NCBI RefSeq assembly: GCF_002571225.1
Contig: NZ_NVEC01000061.1
Span: forward strand, 77,160 to 141,159
Source of the DNA: Bacillus sp. AFS059628
Lineage (GTDB): Bacteria > Bacillota > Bacilli > Bacillales > Bacillaceae_G
Reading direction: 5' to 3'
DNA length: 64,000 nucleotides
The translations under genes were made by a program, and so were the position numbers. Below the pieces are notes generated by a model, which had not been told where the DNA came from, did not search any database, and saw only the letters and a list, made by a program, of their open reading frames with translations. Position 1 is the first letter of the stretch. Each line of letters opens with the position of its first letter. Of the stretch, positions 1 to 7,170 are shown in pieces.

Positions 1-43
1 ATTTTGAGGTGGGGGTCTTACTGCCCATTAAAGCGGGATAAAC
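1..43. repeat. 3' end of a bcr1-like intergenic repeat (partial)
   Basis: The first ~40 bases match the last part of the repeat at 34437-34590: both contain GGGGTCTTACTGCCC followed by a GCGGG box. The rest of the element lies outside the window. The link to the B. cereus group bcr1 family is from memory. Confidence 0.45.
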
Positions 44-77
44 AAAAGGAGCTAATCTCAAAAGATTAGCTCCTTTT
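44..77 (-). terminator. Rho-independent terminator of the VanZ-like gene
   Basis: Perfect 14-bp stem (44-57 with 63-77, core AGGAGCTAATCT) with a short loop and a T run on the minus strand. The stop codon of the VanZ-like gene lies inside the stem. Confidence 0.8.
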
Positions 78-551
78 TCTATTCCAAAACCAATTACTTA
101 TTATAATCCCTGTTAATCCGCCGCACGTATCCAGTAATGAATCTTGCCACATCGGTGTACGATCTCCCGTAGTCCATTGATGAATTTCATCAAATGTTGC
201 ATATCCCGCAACGAAAAGAAGAGCGTATAGGAAACACCTTTTTCTCGAATAACCCGATTGATGAAAAGCATAATATATCAATGACCCGAGCATAAAGAAC
301 ACCATAAAATGAGCACCTTTACGAAGGAAAAACTCAATAAATCCGCCTACACCTTTATTTGCAATGCTAACAGGTGTACCACCGCCATAATCGATAGATA
401 CCCACGAGAAATGCTCTTTTACAAACTCCACATTTACATATTGTTCAATATCTGAGCGCATATCCTGCTTTTTATATGGTTGTGCTGAGGAATAGAAAAT
501 CAACCCCATCCATAGTAAAACAGGAATCCAAAATAACCATTTACGATTCAT
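66..551 (-). CDS. VanZ-like family membrane protein
   Basis: 161-aa membrane protein of the VanZ-like family, small multi-span proteins named after VanZ of the vancomycin/teicoplanin resistance cluster; most members have no known reaction. The N-terminus is a hydrophobic span (about residues 5-22) followed by SSAQPY. The middle has the family-typical FLRKGAHFMVFFMLG segment, then FDEIHQ and a GD-R box near residues 120-130, which are the conserved polar residues of the family. The ATG at 551 follows a good GAGGGG ribosome site. It is a single gene with its own terminator and no glycopeptide-resistance genes nearby, so a resistance role is not implied. Confidence 0.8.
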   Translation of the reverse strand: MNRKWLFWIPVLLWMGLIFYSSAQPYKKQDMRSDIEQYVNVEFVKEHFSWVSIDYGGGTPVSIANKGVGGFIEFFLRKGAHFMVFFMLGSLIYYAFHQSGYSRKRCFLYALLFVAGYATFDEIHQWTTGDRTPMWQDSLLDTCGGLTGIIISNWFWNRKRS

Positions 552-661
552 TCTTCCGAAACCCCTCTCTTAGTCTTTTAAGAGTACCAAAAAAAAGAAT
601 AAATTTCACGCCAAAACATGACATTTGAACCCTATTTATATAGTGAAAGGGGGTGATAAAC

Positions 662-886
662 ATGGCAGTCGAAACAATCGTAATGGACTTAACTTTACGT
701 CTTGTCTTAAACAATGGATTAGATAAGAACGGAAAAACAGTTTTCAAGAACAAACAATTTAAGCGCGTTAAAACAAACGCAAACTTAGAACAAGTACAAA
801 ACGTAGCACGTGCTCTTGCTTCCTTACAAGCATCACCACTTCACGCTATACAACTTGTTAGCACATCAGATCTTTCTAGCCTATAA
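662..886 (+). CDS. DUF1659 domain protein
   Basis: 74-aa soluble protein of the DUF1659 family, function unknown. I place the start at the ATG at 662, 8 nt after AAAGGGGG. An in-frame GTG at 653 lies inside that ribosome site and is unlikely to be used. The sequence has the family pattern: a beta-rich N-terminus, a KNKQFKRVK-type middle, and a helical C-terminus (NVARALASLQ). It is followed 67 bp later by a DUF2922 gene. The two families are habitually paired in Bacillaceae, so the products probably act together. Confidence 0.75.
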   Translation: MAVETIVMDLTLRLVLNNGLDKNGKTVFKNKQFKRVKTNANLEQVQNVARALASLQASPLHAIQLVSTSDLSSL

Positions 887-897
887 GGTAGAACTGT

Positions 898-923
898 AAT
901 CAGTGGGGCATCCCCCGCTGATT
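898..923. other. Hairpin between the DUF1659 and DUF2922 genes
   Basis: An 11-bp stem (AATCAGTGGGG with CCCCGCTGATT, one G-T pair) and a short loop, with no T run after it. It resembles the first hairpin of the bcr1-like repeat at 34450-34478 and may be a derived piece of that family. Confidence 0.5.
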
Positions 924-953
924 ATACGATAAATAAAAAGGAGGAAACAACGT

Positions 954-1169
954 ATGCAAGTACTAGAATTAATTTTCGCGAAAGAAGATGGAAAAACAGT
1001 CGTCTTCTCTATCGAGAAACCGATCACACCCGTTGATGCACAAGTCGTCAATCAAGTAATGGATACGATCCTTGCCTCATCTGTATTTTCATCAATCAAT
1101 GATAGTACTCGAAAAAAAGGAGCACGTCTCGTAGAAAGGAATGTATCTGAAGTTTCCATTACCTTATAA
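954..1169 (+). CDS. DUF2922 domain protein
   Basis: 71-aa protein of the DUF2922 family, function unknown. ATG at 954 is preceded by a strong AAGGAGG. It begins with a beta hairpin (LELIFAKEDGKT) and continues with the typical VVNQVMDTIL helix. It is co-oriented with the DUF1659 gene and the pair ends at a strong bidirectional terminator. No signal peptide or membrane span is visible. Confidence 0.75.
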   Translation: MQVLELIFAKEDGKTVVFSIEKPITPVDAQVVNQVMDTILASSVFSSINDSTRKKGARLVERNVSEVSITL

Positions 1170-1171
1170 AC

Positions 1172-1212
1172 AAAAAGACGAATCTGCATCATTTTGCAGA
1201 TTCGTCTTTTTT
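1172..1212. terminator. Bidirectional terminator
   Basis: 17-bp stem (core AAGACGAATCTGCA) flanked by A and T runs on both sides, between the convergent DUF2922 and DUF4359 genes. The stop codon of the minus-strand gene falls in the loop. Confidence 0.85.
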
Positions 1213-1587
1213 CTTCGGCATTTCAATCGGAATAAAGATTTTAGAAAAGCCGACACATACATATTTATAGTGTTCTCCACCTATATCGAACTCAGTCTTA
1301 TATGTTGAGAAGAATATATAATCATCTCGCTTCGTATAATGATCGATTAATAGTCCAACTTGTGGCTCAACATATTTTTTCGCCAACTTCTTACCAGCCG
1401 ATGCTAAATCGCCAAGGAGACCCTCTTCATTCTCTTTTTGAACTTCGTCTAGCTTCTTACTTACATCATTACGTTTCATAAACTGCTTCGCTGCCCAGTC
1501 CGTATATTCACCTTTACTCGGATTACTATTTGCTAAATATACTAGAAGAACAACAACTAGAGCCATAATAATATACCTTTTCTTCAT
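1189..1587 (-). CDS. DUF4359-type membrane-anchored protein
   Basis: 132-aa protein with one N-terminal transmembrane segment or uncleaved signal (residues 5-19), then NSNPSKGEYTDWA, a Lys/Glu-rich helical stretch (residues 38-72) and a beta-rich C-terminus (DDYIFFSTYKTEF, YKYVCVGFSKIFIP). This matches the DUF4359 family, which has no known function. The ATG at 1587 follows a GGCGGTGATA ribosome site. Most of the protein is predicted to lie outside the membrane. It stands alone between a terminator and the comK upstream region. Confidence 0.65.
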   Translation of the reverse strand: MKKRYIIMALVVVLLVYLANSNPSKGEYTDWAAKQFMKRNDVSKKLDEVQKENEEGLLGDLASAGKKLAKKYVEPQVGLLIDHYTKRDDYIFFSTYKTEFDIGGEHYKYVCVGFSKIFIPIEMPKKKDESAK

Positions 1588-1664
1588 ACTATATCACCGC
1601 CTACTCTTTTCTATTTTCATATATATGTACAAGCGATGCAAATTAGAAAGACTAACATCTATTG

Positions 1665-1693
1665 ATTGTAAACGAATAATCAAAATTTACAAT
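1665..1693. promoter_or_regulatory. Inverted repeat upstream of comK2
   Basis: Perfect 8-bp arms ATTGTAAA (1665-1672) and TTTACAAT (1686-1693) with a 13-bp spacer, about 85 bp before the comK2 start. The form is that of an operator. It does not fit the AAAA-N5-TTTT ComK box. Confidence 0.4.
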
Positions 1694-1778
1694 ATGAAAC
1701 GGAATATTAACAATTATTTTACTTAATTCGTATATAATAATATCGATAATATTATTTTAAAGGGGAGGACTCGAAGTT

Positions 1779-2285
1779 ATGAACAATGAAAATGATATCT
1801 TTATTTCCAATGCAACAATGATGTTAGAGCCTTACAAGCACCCTTATTACCAAACAAAAATAATAGAAAGTAGTGGGAATCATCTTTACTCCTGTCAAAC
1901 TGCTCTCCAGCTCATCAAACAATCTTGTCTAGCCAATGTTCACTCTACTTATCAAGGCAGGCGTAAAGCAGTTCAGACAAACTTTCATTTCAAACAAAAT
2001 GTCCCAATTCCAATTAATCATCGAGAATATATTTGTGCTTTCCCGACAGAATCTCCTTCTTCTCCAAACTGTATATGGCTGTTTTATAATCATATAGACG
2101 ACATAGAGTTTTTCAAACAGGGCAAAAAAGCTACCATTCATTTTTCAAATGGCACTACTACAACCATACATATCAGTCCTCATAAGCTAAAACAACAATT
2201 ATTAAAAGCTGGATACGTATTAGCACGTATGAACATGCAAGATTCACTACAATTCAAAAACCTCTTATTACATTTACTACCTTAA
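1779..2285 (+). CDS. comK2: ComK-family competence regulator (ComK2-like)
   Basis: 168-aa member of the ComK family. ComK is the DNA-binding master activator of late competence (DNA uptake) genes in B. subtilis, where it is about 192 aa; this copy is shorter at the C-terminus. Family features include the SGNHLYSCQTALQLIKQSCL segment near residue 31, a STYQGRRKAV basic box and FPTESPSSPNCIWLF in the middle. ATG at 1779 follows GGGGAGGA. The B. cereus group carries two ComK genes, and the location in a block with spoIIQ, nuo and atp fits the copy called comK2. It converges with a sigma-factor gene and they share a terminator. Family is certain; the paralogue number comes from remembered gene order. 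Confidence 0.85.
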   Translation: MNNENDIFISNATMMLEPYKHPYYQTKIIESSGNHLYSCQTALQLIKQSCLANVHSTYQGRRKAVQTNFHFKQNVPIPINHREYICAFPTESPSSPNCIWLFYNHIDDIEFFKQGKKATIHFSNGTTTTIHISPHKLKQQLLKAGYVLARMNMQDSLQFKNLLLHLLP

Positions 2286-2296
2286 CAAAAATAAAT

Positions 2297-2334
2297 AGAA
2301 TGGAAAGCAATATACTTTGCCTTCCATTCTTATA
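2297..2334. terminator. Bidirectional terminator between comK2 and the sigma gene
   Basis: 13-bp imperfect stem, GAATGGAAAGCAA with TTGCCTTCCATTC, followed by a T-rich run on the plus strand. It lies between the convergent genes. Confidence 0.75.
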
Positions 2335-2341
2335 ATACTAT

Positions 2342-2812
2342 TTATCCTCTTAAGCTATTTCGCATTTTATCAAGTGCTTGCCGATACACCCATCTCACTT
2401 GATAATAAGTCATTTCCATCTCACTAGCGATCTCCCCCATCGTCTTCCCTACAAAAAAGCGTTCAAAAATAATGTACTTCTCCTTCTCATCTAACACACT
2501 CATAAAATCTTTCGCTTTCCTTTCAATATCTTCAAAATGAAAGATATCCTCATACTCTCCTACATATACACACTTTTCTTGCACTGCAAACTCTTTCTTC
2601 AATCTTTCTAATATATAACCACGCACTGTTATAACTGCATATGCAGGAAAGCTTCCTTTATCCGCATCATACCTTTCATATGCATACCAAAGACCAATTA
2701 AACCACATTGATAATACTCTTCATGATCTTGATAAATACCTAACTTCTTTATTTGATTCACAATCATACCTTCATACAAAACAACTGCCTCTTTAAAAGT
2801 TGCTGGTTTCAC
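2342..2812 (-). CDS. Small sigma-70 family RNA polymerase sigma factor
   Basis: 156-aa sigma factor with only regions 2 and 4. Region 2 (about residues 10-75) holds the core-binding and -10 helices with YDADKGSFPAYAVITVRGYI. Region 4 (about residues 105-150) has the helix-turn-helix GEIASEMEMTYYQVRWVYRQ. The size and the YDADKG-F--YA pattern resemble competence-type sigma factors (ComX/SigH of other Firmicutes) and ECF factors. I find no anti-sigma gene next to it. The chosen start is the GTG at 2812, just ahead of region 2, with a weak ribosome site. It converges with comK2. Sigma function is clear; the regulon is unknown. Confidence 0.8.
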   Translation of the reverse strand: MKPATFKEAVVLYEGMIVNQIKKLGIYQDHEEYYQCGLIGLWYAYERYDADKGSFPAYAVITVRGYILERLKKEFAVQEKCVYVGEYEDIFHFEDIERKAKDFMSVLDEKEKYIIFERFFVGKTMGEIASEMEMTYYQVRWVYRQALDKMRNSLRG

Positions 2813-2900
2813 ACAGTACCCACTTCTAAAAGGTATACCTCTTTGTTATTCCGCCGGTATCTCCACAATATAAAAATAAAGAAGTGATTTCACTGTGAGT

Positions 2901-2973
2901 AATTTCAAATACGTCCGCCGAAATTTGAAATTACACTAAACCGTATTTGAAATTCTGCTGGCAGTATTTGAAG
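2901..2973. repeat. Cluster of four short inverted/direct repeats upstream of the sigma gene
   Basis: AATTTCAAATACG (2901-2913), AAATTTGAAATT (2921-2932), CGTATTTGAAATT (2942-2954) and AGTATTTGAAG (2963-2973). The first and third are exact reverse complements over 13 bp, and the first and second form a 10-bp stem. It lies 90-160 bp upstream of the sigma gene. Confidence 0.6.
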
Positions 2974-2990
2974 TAGGGGTAAAAATAAAA

Positions 2991-3021
2991 AAGGGTGACT
3001 CCCTTGAAGAGTCACCCTTTA
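2991..3021 (-). terminator. Terminator of the yknXYZ-yknW-like operon
   Basis: 11-bp perfect stem AAGGGTGACTC / GAGTCACCCTT followed on the minus strand by TTTTTTATTTTT. Confidence 0.85.
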
Positions 3022-3033
3022 ATAATCATATTA

Positions 3034-3735
3034 TTATACAGGCAAACCAGGTAAGAACTTTGCAATCAATACAACAATCGCAGCTAGGAATCCCGCTTTA
3101 ATAATGAATAAAACAATAATTGGAATAGCTGCTTTCACTTTACTTAATCCTGCTGTAACTTGTAATCCTAACCAAATTAAAACTAAATTCCATAAATAGA
3201 ACAATTCAACTGTATTACCAATTCCATATGCAAGTGAACCCTGATCGAATAGTGGTCCTAAACTTGTATACGCAGTTGGTCCAGCACCTAAAATTAAAGC
3301 TATAACACCATTAATAAGTCCACCAATAATAACAATAATATCCGCGTATACAATAATCATTACTATTTTTTTATAAGAAGTATCATTCCCATAGAACATC
3401 ATAAACACCTTATAAATAGCTGCAATAACAAGTGTTGCAATCATAACACCTACTATTCCCCATATCGTACCAGAAATTACATCTGATACAAGCGAACCCT
3501 GCTTTGCAAATTCGCCTCCTAATTTCTTTTGCATTTCAATCATCTCAGGTGATGTATACGTAATATACGAATTTAAGCCACCTACAAGCCCTTGTAATAG
3601 CGCTACTATGAAGAACATGCCCCAAACTTTCTCAGTCGTCTTCATTCTCTCAAACTGTACACCTGGAGAAGTAATCATTCCAAATAATGATGGCTTTTCT
3701 CCGCCAACTTTTTGTGTATTCAAATTCGCTTCCAT
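3034..3735 (-). CDS. yknW: YIP1-family membrane protein, YknW-like
   Basis: 233-aa integral membrane protein with a cytoplasmic N-terminus (LFGMITSPGVQFERMK, the usual YIP1-family entry motif) and about five hydrophobic spans. I start at ATG 3735, which sits 5 nt from GGAGGCG. A longer in-frame reading to 3783 adds 16 residues of unlikely leader. In B. subtilis, YknW is a YIP1 protein that works with the YknXYZ exporter in resistance to the SdpC toxin. Here it is the last gene of the cluster, whereas B. subtilis has it first. It is separated from the permease by 126 bp containing two strong hairpins, so its dosage may be set separately. Confidence 0.75.
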   Translation of the reverse strand: MEANLNTQKVGGEKPSLFGMITSPGVQFERMKTTEKVWGMFFIVALLQGLVGGLNSYITYTSPEMIEMQKKLGGEFAKQGSLVSDVISGTIWGIVGVMIATLVIAAIYKVFMMFYGNDTSYKKIVMIIVYADIIVIIGGLINGVIALILGAGPTAYTSLGPLFDQGSLAYGIGNTVELFYLWNLVLIWLGLQVTAGLSKVKAAIPIIVLFIIKAGFLAAIVVLIAKFLPGLPV

Positions 3736-3762
3736 TATAACGCCTCCTTCTATGTATATAAC

Positions 3763-3821
3763 CCGTTCTAACGGGCGGTTCACTTCCTCACATGGAGGCT
3801 ACGAACCGCCCACTAGAACGG
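3763..3821 (-). other. Long stem-loop in the yknZ-yknW spacer
   Basis: Arms 3763-3781 and 3803-3821 pair over 19 positions, with two G-U pairs in the RNA. An inner CCTC/GAGG stem lies in the loop. There is no T run, so it looks like a processing or stability element rather than a terminator. Confidence 0.6.
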
Positions 3822-3827
3822 TGATAT

Positions 3828-3852
3828 GTAGTAGAGAGCCTCTCTCTACTAC
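3828..3852 (-). other. Short stem-loop just after the yknZ stop codon
   Basis: GTAGTAGAGAG pairs perfectly with CTCTCTACTAC across a 3-nt loop (3828-3838 with 3842-3852). No T run follows. It sits 10 bp past the permease stop, next to the larger stem-loop. Confidence 0.55.
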
Positions 3853-3861
3853 ACTACTAAC

Positions 3862-5064
3862 TTACTCATAACGTAATGCTTCAATTGGATCTAATTTCGC
3901 AGCTTTGTTTGCTGGAATTAATCCGAAAATAATACCAAGTGTCATAGAGAACAGTACGCCTCCAACGACAACTTCCCATGAAACGAGTGGTGGCCATTTC
4001 GCAAATGTGGAAACGATATAGGCCCCGCCATATCCAAGACCAATTCCAATTAAACCACCTAGAAGTGTTAACATAACTGCTTCAATTAAAAACTGTAATA
4101 AAATTTTACTACGTGTTGCTCCAAGTGCTTTACGTATTCCAATTTCGCGCGTACGCTCCGTTACGGATACGAGCATAATGTTCATAACACCAATACCACC
4201 AACGACTAATGAAATACCTGCGATACCACCGATAATCATCGTCATGATGTTAGTTACTTTAGAAACATTTTCTTGGAATTCTTTTAAGTTCACCAGTTCA
4301 TATTTACCTGGAATTTCACTTGGCTTACGACTATTTAATACATCAACAGCTTGTTTCCCAGCCTTTTCTAAATCATCTACATTTTTAGCTTGAACTGCGA
4401 TATTTTGAATATCATCTGTTCCGAATAAAATAGGCCATAACGTAAGGGGGATTAATCCTTCTTCCATTTCAAATCCCATAAACTCATTATCAGATGTATA
4501 CACACCAACAATTTGCATTGGCTGCCCCTTCATCTCAATAATTTGTCCAACTGGGTTTACGTCCTTAAATAACGTTTCTTCTGTTTTTGTACTAATCATC
4601 ATAACGTTATTTGCATGAGTAATATCTGATTCACTTAAAGTACGTCCCTTTACGACCTTTACTTTATTAACTGCAAAATATTCATTATCAAGACCAATAA
4701 CATTCAGATTTGCCTTTTTATCATTTACATCAAGTATCTCCATCCCCTGATTTGTTGTAATAACGTGGGATACATCCTTCACTTGTTTTACTTCCATAAT
4801 ATCTTCTTCCGTTAACTTCGGTATTTCATGCCCGCCCATATTAAACTCATCATTAATATCTGCTTTAAATTGAATTGGCATTAGGTTATTACCACCAGAA
4901 CCTGCGAATTTCGACTTCAGCATCGCTTCCCCGCCTTGCCCAATCGCAACGACAGTAATAATAGAACCTACCCCGATAATAATACCGAGCATCGTAAGAG
5001 CTGAACGCAGTTTATGAGCTAAAATAGAAGATAGGGCAATTTTTATACTATCTAGTAAACTCAT
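3862..5064 (-). CDS. yknZ: MacB-type ABC transporter permease, YknZ-like
   Basis: 400-aa permease of the MacB/FtsX type. It has one N-terminal span (about residues 20-45, MLGIIIGVGSIITVVAIGQG), a large extracytoplasmic domain (residues 55-270) and three C-terminal spans with the conserved VTERTREIGIRKALGATR loop before the last two. I start at ATG 5064, which overlaps the ATPase stop as ATGA; a GTG three codons upstream overlaps the ribosome site. Together with the adaptor and ATPase it forms a tripartite exporter or mechanotransmission machine for peptides. In B. subtilis the YknXYZ set with YknW counters the SdpC cannibalism toxin; the substrate here is not known. Confidence 0.85.
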   Translation of the reverse strand: MSLLDSIKIALSSILAHKLRSALTMLGIIIGVGSIITVVAIGQGGEAMLKSKFAGSGGNNLMPIQFKADINDEFNMGGHEIPKLTEEDIMEVKQVKDVSHVITTNQGMEILDVNDKKANLNVIGLDNEYFAVNKVKVVKGRTLSESDITHANNVMMISTKTEETLFKDVNPVGQIIEMKGQPMQIVGVYTSDNEFMGFEMEEGLIPLTLWPILFGTDDIQNIAVQAKNVDDLEKAGKQAVDVLNSRKPSEIPGKYELVNLKEFQENVSKVTNIMTMIIGGIAGISLVVGGIGVMNIMLVSVTERTREIGIRKALGATRSKILLQFLIEAVMLTLLGGLIGIGLGYGGAYIVSTFAKWPPLVSWEVVVGGVLFSMTLGIIFGLIPANKAAKLDPIEALRYE

Positions 5065-5741
5065 ACCGCACACCTTCTATCTTCTGTAATTTTCCCATCT
5101 CGCAATACAATGCGGCGGGAAGAATACGCTGCTACTTCCTCTTCATGTGTAACCATAACAATCGTTGTACCTTCTGCATTAAGCTTCGTGAAAATATCCA
5201 TAACTTGCTCACCAGACTTCGTATCAAGCGCACCAGTCGGCTCATCGGCCATAATGAATGTTGGATTATTGGCAATCGCTCTTGCAATTGCTACACGCTG
5301 CTTCTGTCCACCTGATAACTCATTCGGTAAATGATGCACGCGATCGGCTAATCCAACTTTACCTAACGCCTCTAAAGCACGCTTACGACGCTCTGCCTTC
5401 TTCACGCCGCCATATACGAGCGGAAGCTCAACATTTTCCACTGCTGAAAGGCGCGGCAGCAAATTAAAGTGCTGAAACACAAAACCAATATACTCATTAC
5501 GAATTAATGCAAGCTTTGACTCATCTGCTGTTAAGATATTCACATCATTCAGCATATATTCGCCTTCTGTTGGACGATCTAAACAACCGATAATATTCAT
5601 AAGCGTTGATTTACCAGAACCAGACGGTCCCATAATCGAAACGAATTCACCGCCCTGAATCGTTAAACTAATACCGTGCAAAATCGGCACTGCCAATTTT
5701 CCTTGATAATACGTTTTAGCAATATGATTTAACGTAATCAT
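5061..5741 (-). CDS. yknY: ABC transporter ATPase, MacB/LolD type, YknY-like
   Basis: 226-aa nucleotide-binding protein with all motifs intact: Walker A GPSGSGKST (about residue 39), Q-loop FVFQHFNLLP, signature LSGGQKQRVAIARA, Walker B FIMADEPTGALD and switch His in MVTHEEEVA. The residues after Walker A (LMNIIGCLDRPTEGEY) are typical of the MacB/LolD branch. It energises the adjacent permease. Start ATG overlaps the adaptor stop (ATGA), so the two are translationally coupled. Confidence 0.9.
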   Translation of the reverse strand: MITLNHIAKTYYQGKLAVPILHGISLTIQGGEFVSIMGPSGSGKSTLMNIIGCLDRPTEGEYMLNDVNILTADESKLALIRNEYIGFVFQHFNLLPRLSAVENVELPLVYGGVKKAERRKRALEALGKVGLADRVHHLPNELSGGQKQRVAIARAIANNPTFIMADEPTGALDTKSGEQVMDIFTKLNAEGTTIVMVTHEEEVAAYSSRRIVLRDGKITEDRRCAV

Positions 5742-6931
5742 TTCTCTTTCACTTCCATCCCGTCATACACATCGTTGGAAGGATTTTTAACCACCTTTTG
5801 CCCCACTGTTACGCCTTCTACAACCTCTGTCCAGTCTCCATCAGTAGAACCTTTTTTCACATTTTGTTTACGAAGCTTTCCTTTATCCTCAACATAAACA
5901 AATGCATCATCGTCTTTTTCTACAATACTCTTAGTCGGAACAGCAATCATCTTCTTATTCTCTAAATTTACTTGCAGAGAAACGTGATAACCCGGAGATA
6001 AACCATCTTGACTATCAAGGCTTGCCTTATATGTATATTGGGACATATTTTGAGTCGCTTCACCCATACCACCAGCCTGCGCCATCTCTGCACTCGTTGG
6101 GAATTCACTTACCTCTGTAATCTTACCTGTCCACTTTTTCTTATTATTTGCTTTCGCAGTTACAGTAAATGTTTGATCCTTTTGAATTTGTGACTTTTGA
6201 AGCTCAGTTAACGTCCCTTGAATTTGGAACGGATCTTTAGAAGCTACTTGTAAAAATGCTTTCCCTTGACCACCTAACGCTTGAGATGAACTTTGCGCCG
6301 CATCCTTATCTAACTTTTGAACGACACCAGCAAAATTACTATAAATCGTAAGTTCTTTCTGCTTTTTACTTAACTCTTCTTTTTGTAACTTCCCTTTTTC
6401 TTTCTCAAGATCAGTTGTCTTTTGCGCTATTTCCAGCTCACTTACTTGCTCTTCCATCGGATCTGTTACTTCTTTCCCAGCTCCGCTATCTTTCGCTTTC
6501 TTAATTTCTTTCTTCAGCGAATCAATCTTCTTCTTCCCTTGATCATAACGCATATCAGCCATCTTCTGATCAAGCTCAGCTTGCTTCATTTGCAAATTAA
6601 TCTCTTCATTATCATAAGAGAATAACTTCGCGCCTTTCTCTACTTCTTGTCCTTCTTTTACTTCAATATCTTTCACTTTTCCTTTAGTTGGATCCGCATA
6701 GAAGCTTTCAATATTCCCAGGCTTCACCTGACCAGAAATTAGCTTCGTATTATTCAGCTTTCGCTCCGTTACCTTCTCAAAGCTTACAGCGTCAGCCGTT
6801 GTTGCTGCGCCTTTCTTCTTACCTTGCATTACAAAAATATTAACTGCTGCTACAATAACAATTAGTGCAATAACCCCAATAATAATCCACTTCTTCTTCT
6901 TGTTTGGAGTACGAACCGTATTTGGTACCAT
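5738..6931 (-). CDS. yknX: HlyD-family periplasmic-type adaptor, YknX-like
   Basis: 397-aa membrane-fusion protein. It has one N-terminal span (about residues 15-33), a biotinyl-lipoyl half-domain (SFYADPTKGKVKDIEVKEG), a long alpha-helical hairpin (about residues 110-195, Lys/Glu-rich), the second lipoyl half, and a beta-barrel to the C-terminus. In Gram-positives such adaptors link the permease to the wall side. ATG at 6931 follows AAAGGAGAGA and opens a three-gene coupled unit with the ATPase and permease. I could not find a convincing SigW promoter (TGAAAC...CGTA) upstream, although the B. subtilis operon is SigW-dependent. Confidence 0.85.
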   Translation of the reverse strand: MVPNTVRTPNKKKKWIIIGVIALIVIVAAVNIFVMQGKKKGAATTADAVSFEKVTERKLNNTKLISGQVKPGNIESFYADPTKGKVKDIEVKEGQEVEKGAKLFSYDNEEINLQMKQAELDQKMADMRYDQGKKKIDSLKKEIKKAKDSGAGKEVTDPMEEQVSELEIAQKTTDLEKEKGKLQKEELSKKQKELTIYSNFAGVVQKLDKDAAQSSSQALGGQGKAFLQVASKDPFQIQGTLTELQKSQIQKDQTFTVTAKANNKKKWTGKITEVSEFPTSAEMAQAGGMGEATQNMSQYTYKASLDSQDGLSPGYHVSLQVNLENKKMIAVPTKSIVEKDDDAFVYVEDKGKLRKQNVKKGSTDGDWTEVVEGVTVGQKVVKNPSNDVYDGMEVKEK

Positions 6932-7124
6932 ATTCTCTCTCCTTTTATAACTTAATAGTTTAATATAAAAATTGTATAAAACTTTCTGAAAACAAATTAC
7001 ATATTATTACATTCTTTTTACAAAGTTTTACACATCCATTTATATTGTAACAAAAATTCCAATGATTAGAAATATGACATATTGTCTTTTAAGATAGATT
7101 TAAGGAAAGATTATATTCATATAA

Positions 7125-7160
7125 GAAAAGCTATCCAAAATAATAATTGGATAGCTTTTC
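7125..7160. terminator. Terminator of the phosphate-ester transport operon
   Basis: 14-bp perfect stem GAAAAGCTATCCAA / TTGGATAGCTTTTC, with T-rich sequence beyond it on the minus strand. Confidence 0.8.
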
Positions 7161-7170
7161 AAACAAAATA

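Noticed and set aside
541-753. 70-codon minus-strand frame over the VanZ/DUF1659 divergent region
   Set aside because: It overlaps the real DUF1659 start and promoter region and has no ribosome site or recognisable content.
1694-1778. ComK box (AAAA-N5-TTTT pair) for autoregulation of comK2
   Set aside because: The region is AT-rich enough to give single matches by chance; no properly spaced pair was seen.
2901-2973. CRISPR-like array
   Set aside because: Repeats are only 10-13 bp, alternate in orientation and have short uneven spacers; no cas genes are in the window.
3608-3871. 87-codon plus-strand frame antisense to the YIP1 gene
   Set aside because: Antisense shadow crossing the two hairpins; no ribosome site.
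6932-7124. SigW promoter for the yknXYZ-like operon
   Set aside because: I looked for TGAAAC with CGTA at the right distance and found no convincing match.
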